Notes under the pieces: generated by a model
Seen by the model: only the letters and a program-made list of their open reading frames with translations
What the model was told of the DNA's origin: nothing
Database searches by the model: none
Part shown: positions 27,193 through 36,688 of the stretch, in pieces
How the letters are laid out: every line of letters begins with the position of its first letter
Position numbering within the stretch: the stretch's first letter is position 1
Origin: an uncultured Helicobacter sp.
GTDB lineage: Bacteria; Campylobacterota; Campylobacteria; Campylobacterales; Helicobacteraceae
Assembly: GCA_949298825.1 (NCBI GenBank)
Contig: CASFYB010000003.1
Location: 1-64,000, forward strand
Reading direction: 5' to 3'
Length of the DNA: 64,000 nucleotides
Translations under genes and position numbers: made by a program

Positions 27193-28427
27193 TGAAAAAA
27201 TACAAAATCACTACCATCAAAAATGGCAAAACAACTACCAGTAAACATTATTTTACATCTGATAATAAAGCCCTAGAATATGTCCAAAAAAAGAATCTAA
27301 ATATCATCTTAATCCAAGTCTATAATAATGGAAAATATGAGGATTTAAATATAAATATAAAAGATAACACCCCGCCTAAAAGCCTATTTAAACCTCTTAA
27401 ATCTATGCAGAATCTAGGCTTTTATTTTCATCAAATTGCCCTTTTGCTAGATTCTTTCATCCCGCTAGATGAGGCAATAGGGCATATTCAAAAGATTGCA
27501 AAACCTGCCATTAGTGCTAAATTTCAAGATGTGCTTAACTCCCTATCGCTTGGATTTGGAGTGGCAGAGAGTTTTAAAAATTTCGGGTTATCTATATTGC
27601 ATCATTCTTTGCTTTATATTGGTGAGCAAAGTGGAAGACTTCAAGAAAGCTTTGAGATTATTGCTAAGGATTTATCAGAAAGTGAAGTTGTCAAAAAACG
27701 TATTTTAAAAGTTCTTTTTTATCCTGCTGTTGTTTTTTTAAGCATAGTGATAGCATTTAGCATAGCTGTGCTTATGATTATCCCAGAGTTTGCTTCATTT
27801 TTTATCCAAAATACTGGTACTCTTCCTTTTATCACGCGCAGTCTACTTGGCTTAGAATCTTTTTTTAGACATTTTGGGCTAATCATACTTTTCATATTTT
27901 TAATAAGCATTTTTATACATTTTTGGTTTTATAAAAGGCTTTTTAGCTATAAGGTCTTTATGGACAAATGCTTATTAAGGCTGCCTATTATTGGGAAAAT
28001 CATACTCTATAACCGCCTTTCTTATTTTCTTCATTCACTCTATTTTTTACAAACCTCAGGAGGAGATTTAAAAAATAGCTTGCAAATAGCCAAAAATACG
28101 CTAGATAATGCCCATTTATCTTTGCAAATACTCAAATCTGAAGAATGCCTATCCTCTGGATCTAGCTTTTCAAAAAGCCTAGAGATTGCATCAATCTTTG
28201 ATGAACTGACCATAGGGCTATTATCAGGAGGAGAAAAAAGTGGAAACCTCGATAAAATGCTGCTTGCTACAAGTAAGCGCTATAAAGAGTTGTGCAATGA
28301 AAGTTTGGATAAGCTTTTGCTCTACCTTGAGCCAATATGCAGTCTTATTTTAGCTGCTTTAGTGCTTTATTTAGCGCTGGGCATATTTCTGCCTATTTGG
28401 AGTTTACAAAGTCTTGAGCTTGGCTAA
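27189..28427 (+). CDS. ctsF: Type II secretion/competence platform protein, GspF/CtsF type
   Basis: This inner-membrane platform protein of 412 residues partners the ATPase just upstream. It has two GspF repeats (residues about 75-195 and 275-395) and three transmembrane segments near residues 175-200, 230-255 and 385-405. Hallmarks GEQSGRLQES and GGEKSGNLDKML appear once in each repeat. The N-terminus (KKYKITTIKNGKTTT) is a short positively charged extension. ATGATG overlaps the end of ctsE. A 53-base gap then leads to thyX. Confidence 0.87.
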   Translation: MMKKYKITTIKNGKTTTSKHYFTSDNKALEYVQKKNLNIILIQVYNNGKYEDLNINIKDNTPPKSLFKPLKSMQNLGFYFHQIALLLDSFIPLDEAIGHIQKIAKPAISAKFQDVLNSLSLGFGVAESFKNFGLSILHHSLLYIGEQSGRLQESFEIIAKDLSESEVVKKRILKVLFYPAVVFLSIVIAFSIAVLMIIPEFASFFIQNTGTLPFITRSLLGLESFFRHFGLIILFIFLISIFIHFWFYKRLFSYKVFMDKCLLRLPIIGKIILYNRLSYFLHSLYFLQTSGGDLKNSLQIAKNTLDNAHLSLQILKSEECLSSGSSFSKSLEIASIFDELTIGLLSGGEKSGNLDKMLLATSKRYKELCNESLDKLLLYLEPICSLILAALVLYLALGIFLPIWSLQSLELG

Positions 28428-28480
28428 AGCGGCTATTTATTGAAAATTAGTTATCATTTTTAAAAATAAGGAGGTTTATC

Positions 28481-29122
28481 ATGAAGGTTACACTGCGTCA
28501 TTTTACGCCACTTGATATTTGCTCACAGGCTATTCGCACCTGCTGGCAAAGCTTTGATAAAAGCGATAATGGTGGCCAAAAAGATCTAGCGCTTATTGAT
28601 CGGGTCGGGAATAAAAACAAACATTCCTCCACACTAGAGCATCTCTATTATAATTTTTATATTCAGGATATTTCGCGTGCTTGTTTGCAAGAGCTAGCTC
28701 GTCATCGTATGGCAAGCCTTAGTGTCAAGTCTACGCGCTATACACTCAAAGAGCTAAAAGAAAGAGATAGCTTTCTTCCTATAGATGATCATAATAAAAA
28801 AAGGGCTCAAGAGTTTTTGGTCTTTACAGAAAATGATGAGGTTAATGATGCTTCTATCTATGCTTTAGAAAACCTTAGAATCTTATTGCACAAAAATATC
28901 AGCAATGATATTGCCAAATATGCCATGCCAGAAAACTATAAAACCGAGCTTGCATGGAGCATTAATGCAAGAAGTCTACAAAACTTTTTAGAATTACGCA
29001 GCTCAAGACAAGCACTCTGGGAGATTAGACAGCTAGCTTGTGCTATTTATGATGCCCTGCCAAAAGAGCATCAGTTCATCTTTAGTGAAAAAATTCATCA
29101 TGCAGACAATAACGCTGATTGA
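28481..29122 (+). CDS. thyX: Flavin-dependent thymidylate synthase
   Basis: ThyX makes dTMP from dUMP with FAD, NADPH and methylene-tetrahydrofolate. The 213-residue protein carries the ThyX signature RHRMASLSVKS (RHRx7S) and the conserved C-terminal NARSLQNFLELRSS region. H. pylori also uses ThyX. AAGGAGG precedes the ATG at good spacing. The last 23 bases overlap the start of polA in another frame, an arrangement that suggests translational coupling. Confidence 0.95.
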   Translation: MKVTLRHFTPLDICSQAIRTCWQSFDKSDNGGQKDLALIDRVGNKNKHSSTLEHLYYNFYIQDISRACLQELARHRMASLSVKSTRYTLKELKERDSFLPIDDHNKKRAQEFLVFTENDEVNDASIYALENLRILLHKNISNDIAKYAMPENYKTELAWSINARSLQNFLELRSSRQALWEIRQLACAIYDALPKEHQFIFSEKIHHADNNAD

Positions 29123-31814
29123 TACCTTCGGGTTTTTGTTTCGTAGCTACTTTGCCCTGCCTCCATTAAAAAACAAAGATGGTTTTCCCACAGGGCTTTT
29201 AATGGGCTTTGCCAATCTACTTATAAACCTTCATAAAGATCGCAAAGGTGGCTATCTTGTCTTTGCACTTGAAGGCAAGGACAACAAAAGAAAAGCCTTT
29301 TTTTCTGACTATAAATCCACTCGCCAAGATATACCTGAAGATCTGGCCTTACAACTCCCCATAGCCCTAGGATGGATTAAAAAAATGGGATTTGTGAGTG
29401 TAGAAGTAGAAGGGTATGAAGCAGATGATGTTATTGCTTCTTTGAGTAATACTGCAGTTTCACAAGGATTTAGTGTAGAGATTTTAAGCCATGATAAAGA
29501 TCTCTATCAGCTTATTAGCGACAAGGTTTCTTTATTTGATCCTATAAAAAAGATTCCGATCAAAAAAGAAGGGTGCTTTCATAAATTTGGTGTTTATCCA
29601 GAAAATTTTATTGATTATCAAAGCCTTATTGGCGATAGCATTGATAATGTCCCTGGCATTAATGGAATTGGCGCTAAAACAGCCCAAAAGCTTATTGCGC
29701 ATTTTAAGACATTAGATTCTATTTATGAAAATACTTCTAAGCTTCAAGAAGTGGTCTCTGCAAGGATCGCCCAAAAAGTCATAGAGGGCAAAGAAATGGC
29801 CTATCTTAGCAAAGAGCTTGTAAGCTTGAAAAGAGATTTGCTACCTGATTTTGACTTTACATCCACACAAATACCTGAACAAAACCCTCTAGAAAAAATT
29901 GTAGATGATTTAGAAAAATATGAATTCCATAAGCTTTTACAACGTGTTAAAAAATTGCCCCTAACCATATCTATGGATAAAATTAGGGCTAAGGGCATTG
30001 GGGGGATTGGCTATATCCCGCCTGATAAATCTAAATTTTCTTATATCCCGCATCTTATTACAAAAGCTTCTGAGTTATTTGAGATTTTAGATTCCATCCC
30101 TAAAGATAAGCTGATAGCCTATGATAGTGAAAGCAATATGCTAGATGCTGTTAATGCCAAAATGGTTGGTTTTAGCTTTTGTTTTGATGGCATCAATGGC
30201 TATTATGTACCAGTAAACCATGGATATCTTAGTGTTGGTGAGCAAATCTCTAATGAGGATGCAAAACGCGCAATAGAGCAGATTTTTACACATCCTATTA
30301 TCGGGCATAATCTAAAATATGACCTCATCATCGCCAATCAAAACTATCACATCACCCCTCCTAAAACTATTTTAGATACGATGCTTCTAGCTTGGCTTTT
30401 AGATAGTGCTGCATTGGTGGGGTTAGATATTTTGATGGAACGATTATTTATGCATAAGATGATCACTTTTGATGCAGTGGTAGAAAAAGATAGCAACTTT
30501 GGTGATGTAGATCTAAAAAGAGCCAGTGAATATGCTAGCGAAGATGCTGTAGCAACCCATGCCCTCTATCATAAATTATGTGAAATCTATGAAGAAAAAG
30601 GTCTAGAATCTGTCCAAAGACTAGGCAAAGAGCTAGAATACCCCCTTATAAAAGTTTTGATGAATATGGAGTGTGAGGGTATTAAGATTGATGTCAACTG
30701 GTTTGAAGCCCTCAATCTTGAACTAAAAACCAAAATATCAGAAAAAGAAAAAGAAATTTTTGCTGCTGCCAATCAAAGCTTTAATATAAACTCGCCAAAA
30801 CAGCTCTCTGAAGTGCTTTTTGGCTCTCTTGGCTTACGTGGAGTAAGACAGATTAAAGGAGGTTATAGTACAGATGAGCAAACACTAGAAGAAATCTATA
30901 ATGATCATCCCATTATCCCTCTAATCCTAGAATACAGGGAATACTCCAAGCTTAAAAACACCTATGTAGAACCCATGCTCAAACTAAGAAGCAATGAAGA
31001 TAGAATCCATACTTCATTTTTACAAACTGGTACCACTACAGGGCGCCTCTCTTCGCGTATGCCTAATCTCCAAAATATCCCCGTGCGTACAGAATCAGGC
31101 AGACAGATTCGCCGAGGCTTCATCTCAAGTCCTGGCAAAAAGCTATTAAGCATAGACTACTCACAAATTGAGTTAAGACTATTGGCCCACTTCTCTGAAG
31201 ACCCTAAGCTCTTAAGCGCCTTTAGAGAAGATGTAGATATCCATCTGCGTACAGCACAAATGCTTTTTGACAAAGAAGATGCTCCTAATAAGCGTCATAT
31301 AGCCAAAACAATAAACTTTGGCCTTATCTATGGGATGGGCTCAAGAAAGCTTGCTAAAACCCTAAAAATCAAGACAACAGAGGCCAAAAAATATATCGAT
31401 CGATATTTTGATTCTTTTCCTACGGTAAAAAACTTTCTAAGCATAAAAGAAAATGAGATTATAGAGCGTGGATATGCTGAGACCTTATTTGGGCATCGTC
31501 GTTATTTTAAGTTTCAAGGCATTAGCGAGTTTATGAAGGGTAATTTCTTACGCGAGGGCATCAATGCTATTTTCCAAGGAAGTGCTGCAGATTTAATCAA
31601 ACTTTCTATGATAAAAATTAATGAGCATTTTAAGGATGATAATGATGTCAAAATGCTTTTACAAGTACATGATGAACTTATCTTTGAAGTAGCCAAATCT
31701 AAATGTCAGGATGTTGCAAAAATCATTGAAGGGATCATGTGTAATGTTTATGAGCTCCGCATCCCCTTAAAATGTAATATAGCTATCGGGGATAACTGGG
31801 CAGAGCTAAAATAA
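29100..31814 (+). CDS. polA: DNA polymerase I
   Basis: This repair and Okazaki-fragment polymerase has 904 residues. The start (MQTITLIDTFGFLFRSYF) lies 23 bases inside thyX; a longer frame from 29040 would only add overlap. The 5'-3' exonuclease domain comes first (GYEADDVIAS). A 3'-5' exonuclease domain follows with its acidic residues in AYDSESN, GHNLKYD and ASEDAVAT, so proofreading looks intact. Then the polymerase: RRGFISSPGKKLLSIDYSQIE is motif A and LLQVHDEL motif C. No Shine-Dalgarno is seen before the ATG, so expression probably depends on thyX. Confidence 0.95.
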   Translation: MQTITLIDTFGFLFRSYFALPPLKNKDGFPTGLLMGFANLLINLHKDRKGGYLVFALEGKDNKRKAFFSDYKSTRQDIPEDLALQLPIALGWIKKMGFVSVEVEGYEADDVIASLSNTAVSQGFSVEILSHDKDLYQLISDKVSLFDPIKKIPIKKEGCFHKFGVYPENFIDYQSLIGDSIDNVPGINGIGAKTAQKLIAHFKTLDSIYENTSKLQEVVSARIAQKVIEGKEMAYLSKELVSLKRDLLPDFDFTSTQIPEQNPLEKIVDDLEKYEFHKLLQRVKKLPLTISMDKIRAKGIGGIGYIPPDKSKFSYIPHLITKASELFEILDSIPKDKLIAYDSESNMLDAVNAKMVGFSFCFDGINGYYVPVNHGYLSVGEQISNEDAKRAIEQIFTHPIIGHNLKYDLIIANQNYHITPPKTILDTMLLAWLLDSAALVGLDILMERLFMHKMITFDAVVEKDSNFGDVDLKRASEYASEDAVATHALYHKLCEIYEEKGLESVQRLGKELEYPLIKVLMNMECEGIKIDVNWFEALNLELKTKISEKEKEIFAAANQSFNINSPKQLSEVLFGSLGLRGVRQIKGGYSTDEQTLEEIYNDHPIIPLILEYREYSKLKNTYVEPMLKLRSNEDRIHTSFLQTGTTTGRLSSRMPNLQNIPVRTESGRQIRRGFISSPGKKLLSIDYSQIELRLLAHFSEDPKLLSAFREDVDIHLRTAQMLFDKEDAPNKRHIAKTINFGLIYGMGSRKLAKTLKIKTTEAKKYIDRYFDSFPTVKNFLSIKENEIIERGYAETLFGHRRYFKFQGISEFMKGNFLREGINAIFQGSAADLIKLSMIKINEHFKDDNDVKMLLQVHDELIFEVAKSKCQDVAKIIEGIMCNVYELRIPLKCNIAIGDNWAELK

Positions 31815-31845
31815 AATCTTAAGCAGCTCAAACTGCTTAAGATTT
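31814..31845. terminator. Bidirectional terminator between polA and ackA
   Basis: AAATCTTAAGCAG and CTGCTTAAGATTT form a perfect 13-bp stem around CTCAAA. The stem begins inside the polA stop codon and ends inside the ackA stop codon, so it fills the whole convergent gap. The minus-strand side runs into a U-rich stretch. It should stop transcription from both genes. Confidence 0.75.
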
Positions 31846-33019
31846 ATGCCAATGCCTTAGTATCATAGGCAATCATTAGTTCTTCATTAGTAGGGATGGC
31901 AAAAACCATAACCTTAGAATCATCTTTACTTACCTTCTCAACTCCACGCATAGCATTCTTATCTTCATCAATACTCACTCCAAGATAAGCCAACTGCCTA
32001 CAAACTTGCGATCTAAAAAATGCGCTATTTTCTCCCACACCAGCAGTAAAGATAATCCCATCTATCCCACCAAGGCTAACTGTAAGCTTAGCAATCTCCT
32101 CTGCTACACGGAAAGCCATAAAATCTAGCGCCCTCTTAGCCCCTTCATTCTCATTGTAATTAACCTCAAGAGTATAAAAATTAGAGCTAAACTCTGATAA
32201 TCCACCAACACCAGATTTATAGTATAAAAAGTCGCGAATCTCATCTAGCCCATATCCCTTGCTTTCCATTAAATAAAGCAAGATTCCAGGATCGATACTA
32301 CCAGGACGCGTCCCCATAGGCACACCCTCTAGCGCTGTCATACCCATGGAAGTCATTACGCATTTGCCATCTTTAATCGCACAAAGAGATGCACCAGAGC
32401 CAATATGAGCGACTACAAAACGTTTAGATGCGACTTCTGGGTAAGAATCTTTAAGCTTTTTTGCAATATAAGCATAGCTTGTGCCATGCATCCCATAGCG
32501 GCGTACACCTTCTTTATAAAGGCTATAGGGGATGGCATACATTGTGGCATTACCTTCCATAGTCTGATGAAATGCCGTATCAAATACTGCAACCTGTGAC
32601 ATATCTGGAAACATCTCTCTCATGAGCTTAATAACACGCAAATTATGAGGCTGATGCAATGGTGCTAGAGGGATAAGACTTTCAATATCTGCAATAACCT
32701 TATCATCCACCTTAACAGATTTGTTAAAAATTGTGCCCCCATGCACCACGCGGTGACCACAAGATACTAACTTATATTCTTTAAATGTCTCCATGATCCA
32801 CTTAATAAGATAGTCTAGCACTAAGCTATGATTGTGCGCATCACTTTCACTCCATTTATGCTCACCAATCACTTCACCATTAGCATCTTTAGCCTTAAAG
32901 CTAGGGGCAATATCAATGCCTTCTACTTGCCCTGATGCAATAGCCTTATCTTGCTTATCAAAGATTTTAAACTTTAAACTTGAACTACCCGCATTAACAA
33001 CTAAAATAATTTCTTTCAT
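31844..33019 (-). CDS. ackA: Acetate kinase
   Basis: AckA interconverts acetyl-phosphate plus ADP with acetate plus ATP. The 391-residue protein has the sugar-kinase-fold signatures VNAGSSSLKFK at the start, HIGSGASLCA, and FTAGVGENSAFFR. It follows pta by 20 bases on the same strand. Together they form a Pta-AckA path for acetate excretion or use. In some H. pylori strains I recall ackA/pta as damaged, but here the frame is intact. Confidence 0.96.
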   Translation of the reverse strand: MKEIILVVNAGSSSLKFKIFDKQDKAIASGQVEGIDIAPSFKAKDANGEVIGEHKWSESDAHNHSLVLDYLIKWIMETFKEYKLVSCGHRVVHGGTIFNKSVKVDDKVIADIESLIPLAPLHQPHNLRVIKLMREMFPDMSQVAVFDTAFHQTMEGNATMYAIPYSLYKEGVRRYGMHGTSYAYIAKKLKDSYPEVASKRFVVAHIGSGASLCAIKDGKCVMTSMGMTALEGVPMGTRPGSIDPGILLYLMESKGYGLDEIRDFLYYKSGVGGLSEFSSNFYTLEVNYNENEGAKRALDFMAFRVAEEIAKLTVSLGGIDGIIFTAGVGENSAFFRSQVCRQLAYLGVSIDEDKNAMRGVEKVSKDDSKVMVFAIPTNEELMIAYDTKALA

Positions 33020-33039
33020 AATCTCTCCTTAAAATTATT

Positions 33040-33957
33040 TTATTCACTAGCTAAAACCGCTAAAGCAGAAGAAGCCACGCGTGCCTCTGCATTATCTGCA
33101 CGAGAAGTTAAAATCACTGGGACCTTTGCACCAAGGACTACACCCGCAACCTTTGCATAAGCCAAATAAACTAGAGACTTGAACAAAATATTTCCTGATT
33201 CAATTTGAGGCACTAGCAAAATATCTGGATCTCCACATACAGGAGAATCAATCTTTTTAATCTTTGCAGAGATTGCTGAGATTGCATTATCAAATGCTAA
33301 AGGGCCATGCACAATAGCATCCTTAATCTCATCTTTTGCCATTTTACTCAATTCATCTGCTTGTATAGAGCTTGATACTTTTTCATAAGGCATTTCTACA
33401 GCACTCAAAATTGCTACTTTTGGTTTAACAATACCAATTTTTTGTGCAAACTCTATGCTATTTTTCATAATACTCATTTTAGCATTGATATCAGGAGCTA
33501 TATTAATAGCAGCATCAGTGATTAAAAGTGCCTTATGATAAGCAGGCACATCCATTACAAAAACATGAGAAATATTTCTATCTGTGCGCAAACCTGCATC
33601 TCTTTTTAATACCGCGCTCATAATATCATTAGTATGCAAATTCCCCTTCATTAATGCTTTTGCCTCACCCCTAGTAGCAAACTCCACTGCTTTAGTCGCG
33701 GCCTCAACATCACTACTAGCATCTATGATTTCAAAATTAGAAATATCAAAATTAAATTGCTTAGCCGCAATATTAATCTTTTCTTTATCACCTACTAAAA
33801 TTGGATCAATCAAACCTTCTTTATAGGAATCTATAACTCCACTAAGGCTAGTTTCATCTGTGGGTTGGGCTACAGCTACTTTGATTCTGCCTTTGGCTTT
33901 TGCTTGTTGTAATAATGATGGAAAAACACTATACTCTCTGCCTTCAAAATTTTGCAT
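33040..33957 (-). CDS. pta: Phosphate acetyl/butyryltransferase (short form)
   Basis: The 305-residue enzyme is of the PTA/PTB family and converts acyl-CoA plus phosphate to acyl-phosphate. Conserved stretches are ALMKGNLHT, ITDAAINIAPDI, and the C-terminal LVPQIESGN. It is much shorter than the 500-700-residue Pta typical of Campylobacterota and resembles the stand-alone Ptb-like or short Pta type. Pairing with ackA makes acetyl the likely acyl group, but butyryl cannot be excluded. It is first in the pta-ackA operon. Confidence 0.8.
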   Translation of the reverse strand: MQNFEGREYSVFPSLLQQAKAKGRIKVAVAQPTDETSLSGVIDSYKEGLIDPILVGDKEKINIAAKQFNFDISNFEIIDASSDVEAATKAVEFATRGEAKALMKGNLHTNDIMSAVLKRDAGLRTDRNISHVFVMDVPAYHKALLITDAAINIAPDINAKMSIMKNSIEFAQKIGIVKPKVAILSAVEMPYEKVSSSIQADELSKMAKDEIKDAIVHGPLAFDNAISAISAKIKKIDSPVCGDPDILLVPQIESGNILFKSLVYLAYAKVAGVVLGAKVPVILTSRADNAEARVASSALAVLASE

Positions 33958-34135
33958 TATGACTCCTTTTTATAATTTCTCAGTTTGTGCATATAAAACT
34001 TTACCAAAAAAATTTTTATTAGAGAATAAAAGTAACACTAAAAATAAATTGTTAAAAAAAATTTAATCTTTATGGATATTAGTAAATCAAAATGGGTTAA
34101 AATCAACAAAAACCAAAAATCAATAGAGGTGCCCC

Positions 34136-34966
34136 ATGGATGATATTTTAGGAATCGGCGTAGCAGGCAATTTTGCTGGTCATCTCTCTCAAGCTGGAGA
34201 AGATAAGGACTTTAACACAACAGATGATGATGCACCTAAAGGAATATTTCCATTCTATGTCCCTTATGATAATGCAGATGCACTAGGGCGCTACTGCATT
34301 AACAATCAAAATATCATCTTGCCATCAGACTCCAATCTCTGTGTACAAGCAGAGCCAGAAGTAGGGCTAGAGTGTGATCTTATCTATGATGAAAACAAAA
34401 AGGTCATTGATATAGTGCCCAACTTTTTCATGGCCTTTAATGATGCTTCTGTGCGCAATGACAAAAATGCCACAAAGCTTTCTCAAAAAAAGAATTTTTC
34501 TACAGGGTCTAAAGCCTATGGCAATAAAATCCCTATAGACAATTTCCATGAAGGTGGGATTTGTGATTCTTATACTTTGGCTAGTTTTATTAGATTTGAT
34601 TCTGAATTAAAGGCCTATGGTGAGGCTTCAAAGTTGATCAACTATAGCTATTTCCACCAAAAGCTTTTAGACTGGCTTAAAGATAGACTAAATAATCAAA
34701 AAGATTGCTCAATTTTGGAGGATTTTAGCAAGATACTTCAGTGCTCTAACTATCCTAAAAAAGCACTTTTTGCAATTGGAGCGACCTGTTATAGTAAGCT
34801 TGGAGAAACTCGATTTTTGCAAGAAAATGATGAAATATTTATCGTTGTTTTCAACCACAATAAATATGATCTTGCTGAGATTGAAAAAATCCTGAGTGAT
34901 TCTGGTCGATCTTTTTCTCCTAATAATGATATTTCTATTATTCGTCAGAAAGTTCTTAGAAGTTAG
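34136..34966 (+). CDS. DUF5718 / FAH-like conserved protein
   Basis: A 276-residue cytoplasmic protein starting LGIGVAGNFAGHLSQAGE, with APKGIFPFYVP and a repeated acidic pattern (AEPEVGLECDL) reminiscent of the metal-binding core of fumarylacetoacetate-hydrolase folds. I believe it matches DUF5718, common in Campylobacter and Helicobacter, without known function. The likely ribosome binding site is AGAGG before CCC-ATG. No operon partner: the next gene has its own promoter. Confidence 0.7.
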   Translation: MDDILGIGVAGNFAGHLSQAGEDKDFNTTDDDAPKGIFPFYVPYDNADALGRYCINNQNIILPSDSNLCVQAEPEVGLECDLIYDENKKVIDIVPNFFMAFNDASVRNDKNATKLSQKKNFSTGSKAYGNKIPIDNFHEGGICDSYTLASFIRFDSELKAYGEASKLINYSYFHQKLLDWLKDRLNNQKDCSILEDFSKILQCSNYPKKALFAIGATCYSKLGETRFLQENDEIFIVVFNHNKYDLAEIEKILSDSGRSFSPNNDISIIRQKVLRS

Positions 34967-34978
34967 AATCCTTATTTA

Positions 34979-34987
34979 TGTTATAAT
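34979..34987 (+). promoter_or_regulatory. Extended -10 promoter for the zinc-ribbon gene
   Basis: TGTTATAAT is a full extended -10 box 28 bases before the ATG at 35016, giving a short leader with AAAGGAG (35004-35010). Confidence 0.7.
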
Positions 34988-35015
34988 CACGCTTCACTAT
35001 ATTAAAGGAGTTTTT

Positions 35016-35270
35016 ATGGCTGATGTAAATATCACCCCTGAGGGCATTTTAGAAAAACTAAAAGAAAAAGGTGCAAAACTTGTATGTCCAGCTTGTGGTG
35101 GCAAAGATTTAGGTATTGCGCCAGGTTTTGGAAACTTGTCCCTACAAAATAAAATTGATGGTTCTGTCAGCATCAATACCCCTTATGTCCCTGCTGTTTA
35201 TACTGTATGCAATAAGTGCGGTGCAATGACTCCACATGCTGTTGCTGTTCTTGGAATTTTAAATCAATAA
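35016..35270 (+). CDS. Small zinc-ribbon protein
   Basis: An 84-residue protein with two CxxC knuckles (CPACGGKD near residue 24, CNKCGAMT near 64), expected to bind one zinc ion. The rest (GFGNLSLQNKIDGSVSINTPY) is short beta strands. The start at 35016 has a perfect AAAGGAG; longer frames upstream run back into the DUF5718 gene. I do not know a function; the strong promoter and ribosome binding site suggest it is well expressed. A terminator follows. Confidence 0.82.
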   Translation: MADVNITPEGILEKLKEKGAKLVCPACGGKDLGIAPGFGNLSLQNKIDGSVSINTPYVPAVYTVCNKCGAMTPHAVAVLGILNQ

Positions 35271-35276
35271 AACTTT

Positions 35277-35300
35277 GAGGGGTTTCCCCTTCTATTTTCT
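35277..35300 (+). terminator. Intrinsic terminator after the zinc-ribbon gene
   Basis: AGGGG-TTT-CCCCT (35278-35290) is a GC-rich hairpin followed by a T-rich tail (TCTATTTTCT). It begins 7 bases after the stop and may also serve the convergent symporter gene. Confidence 0.65.
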
Positions 35301-35328
35301 ACTACTTCTATCTTTTTTATTAGGCTTA

Positions 35329-36597
35329 TTATTTTCTTTGAGCATGTTTTTGCTTTTCTAACTCTTTGTAGGCTTCATTGATATCTTGTGCGCTGACTTC
35401 TTTCTCCCATACTCCCACCACAATCGTAGCAACTGCATTGCCAAGAATATTACAAAATGTGCGAGCCATGTCCATGATTCTATCTACACCTAAAATTATA
35501 GCTATGCCTTCAGTAGGTATGCCAAAGCTAGCTGCTGTACCAGCAATAACAATAATGGATGCACCCGGTACTCCAGCAATGCCCTTTGTTGAGACCATCA
35601 AAGTCAAAAGTATCAGAATCTGCTGACTAATACTTAAATCAATATCATACATTTGAGCTAAAAATACGACAGCCAAAGAAGAATAAAGTGTAGAACCATC
35701 AAGATTAAAAGAATATCCTGTAGGGATAACAAATGTTACAATGGATTTAGGTATGCGTAGCTTTTCTAAACAACGCATCACTAAAGGCAGGGCTGCTTCA
35801 CTAGTAGCTGTAGAATAACCAAGTAGCAATGGTTGTCGTAAAGATTTGATTACTTTAAAATAATTTACCCTTCCACCAGCAAAATAAGCAATTAGAAGTA
35901 AAAAGATAATAAAGATAAAGATAGCAAAGTGCAAAGAAAATACCAATTTCCCTAAAGGGATCAGCATAGAAAGTCCAAAATTCCCAATCGCATAAGAAAT
36001 CATAGCAAATACGCCAATAGGTGCACATAGCATAACATAATGAGTAACCTTAAACATTATCTCTGCTGTACTTTGACATATATCAAGGATGATCTTTCCT
36101 TTTTCCCCAATATGAGCCAGGGCTACACCAAAAAAGCAGCTAAAAAATATAATTTGTAATAAATCATTTTGAGCTGCTGCATGGATCACATTACTAGGAA
36201 TAATATCTAATAGATGAGAGATAAAATCAAAGCCCTTTGCCTTATCAGCCGCATTCTCTCCTATTGAAGCATGCCCACCACTTAAAGAGATGCCCTCACC
36301 TGGTTTTAAGATATTAACCACAAAAAGGCCTATGACTAAGGCTAGGATACTTGCGATCTCAAACCATAAAATACTTTTACCTCCTAGTCGACCAAGCTTT
36401 TTAAAATCACCTGTGCCACAAATCCCTATAACCAAGGTGCTAAAAATTAAAGGGACGATGATCATTTTGATCATACGAATAAACCCATCGCCAATAGGTT
36501 TTAAATGTGAAGCGATATCTGGAGATAAATAACCAAAAATGATTCCGAGTGCCAAACCAATGAAAATCTGTCCTGTTAATCCAATTTTTATTTTCAT
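35329..36597 (-). CDS. Dicarboxylate/amino acid:cation symporter (DAACS)
   Basis: A 422-residue transporter of the GltP/DctA fold with about eight membrane helices and two re-entrant loops. Substrate-site motifs are GYSFNLDGSTLYSS and GIPTEGIAIILGVDRIMDM. It imports glutamate, aspartate or C4-dicarboxylates with protons or sodium; which one is not decidable by eye. The start MKIKIGLTGQIF (36597) has GGAGTG upstream; a longer frame to 36714 reads into the galE end. It is convergent with the zinc-ribbon gene and downstream of galE. Confidence 0.9.
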   Translation of the reverse strand: MKIKIGLTGQIFIGLALGIIFGYLSPDIASHLKPIGDGFIRMIKMIIVPLIFSTLVIGICGTGDFKKLGRLGGKSILWFEIASILALVIGLFVVNILKPGEGISLSGGHASIGENAADKAKGFDFISHLLDIIPSNVIHAAAQNDLLQIIFFSCFFGVALAHIGEKGKIILDICQSTAEIMFKVTHYVMLCAPIGVFAMISYAIGNFGLSMLIPLGKLVFSLHFAIFIFIIFLLLIAYFAGGRVNYFKVIKSLRQPLLLGYSTATSEAALPLVMRCLEKLRIPKSIVTFVIPTGYSFNLDGSTLYSSLAVVFLAQMYDIDLSISQQILILLTLMVSTKGIAGVPGASIIVIAGTAASFGIPTEGIAIILGVDRIMDMARTFCNILGNAVATIVVGVWEKEVSAQDINEAYKELEKQKHAQRK

Positions 36598-36688
36598 TAT
36601 CACTCCTTTGATAAAACTATTCTTTAAATAATTTAAGATTAAAACTCTAAAAATGCAAAATTTTTTAAACTGCTTGGCTAAGAAAAAA

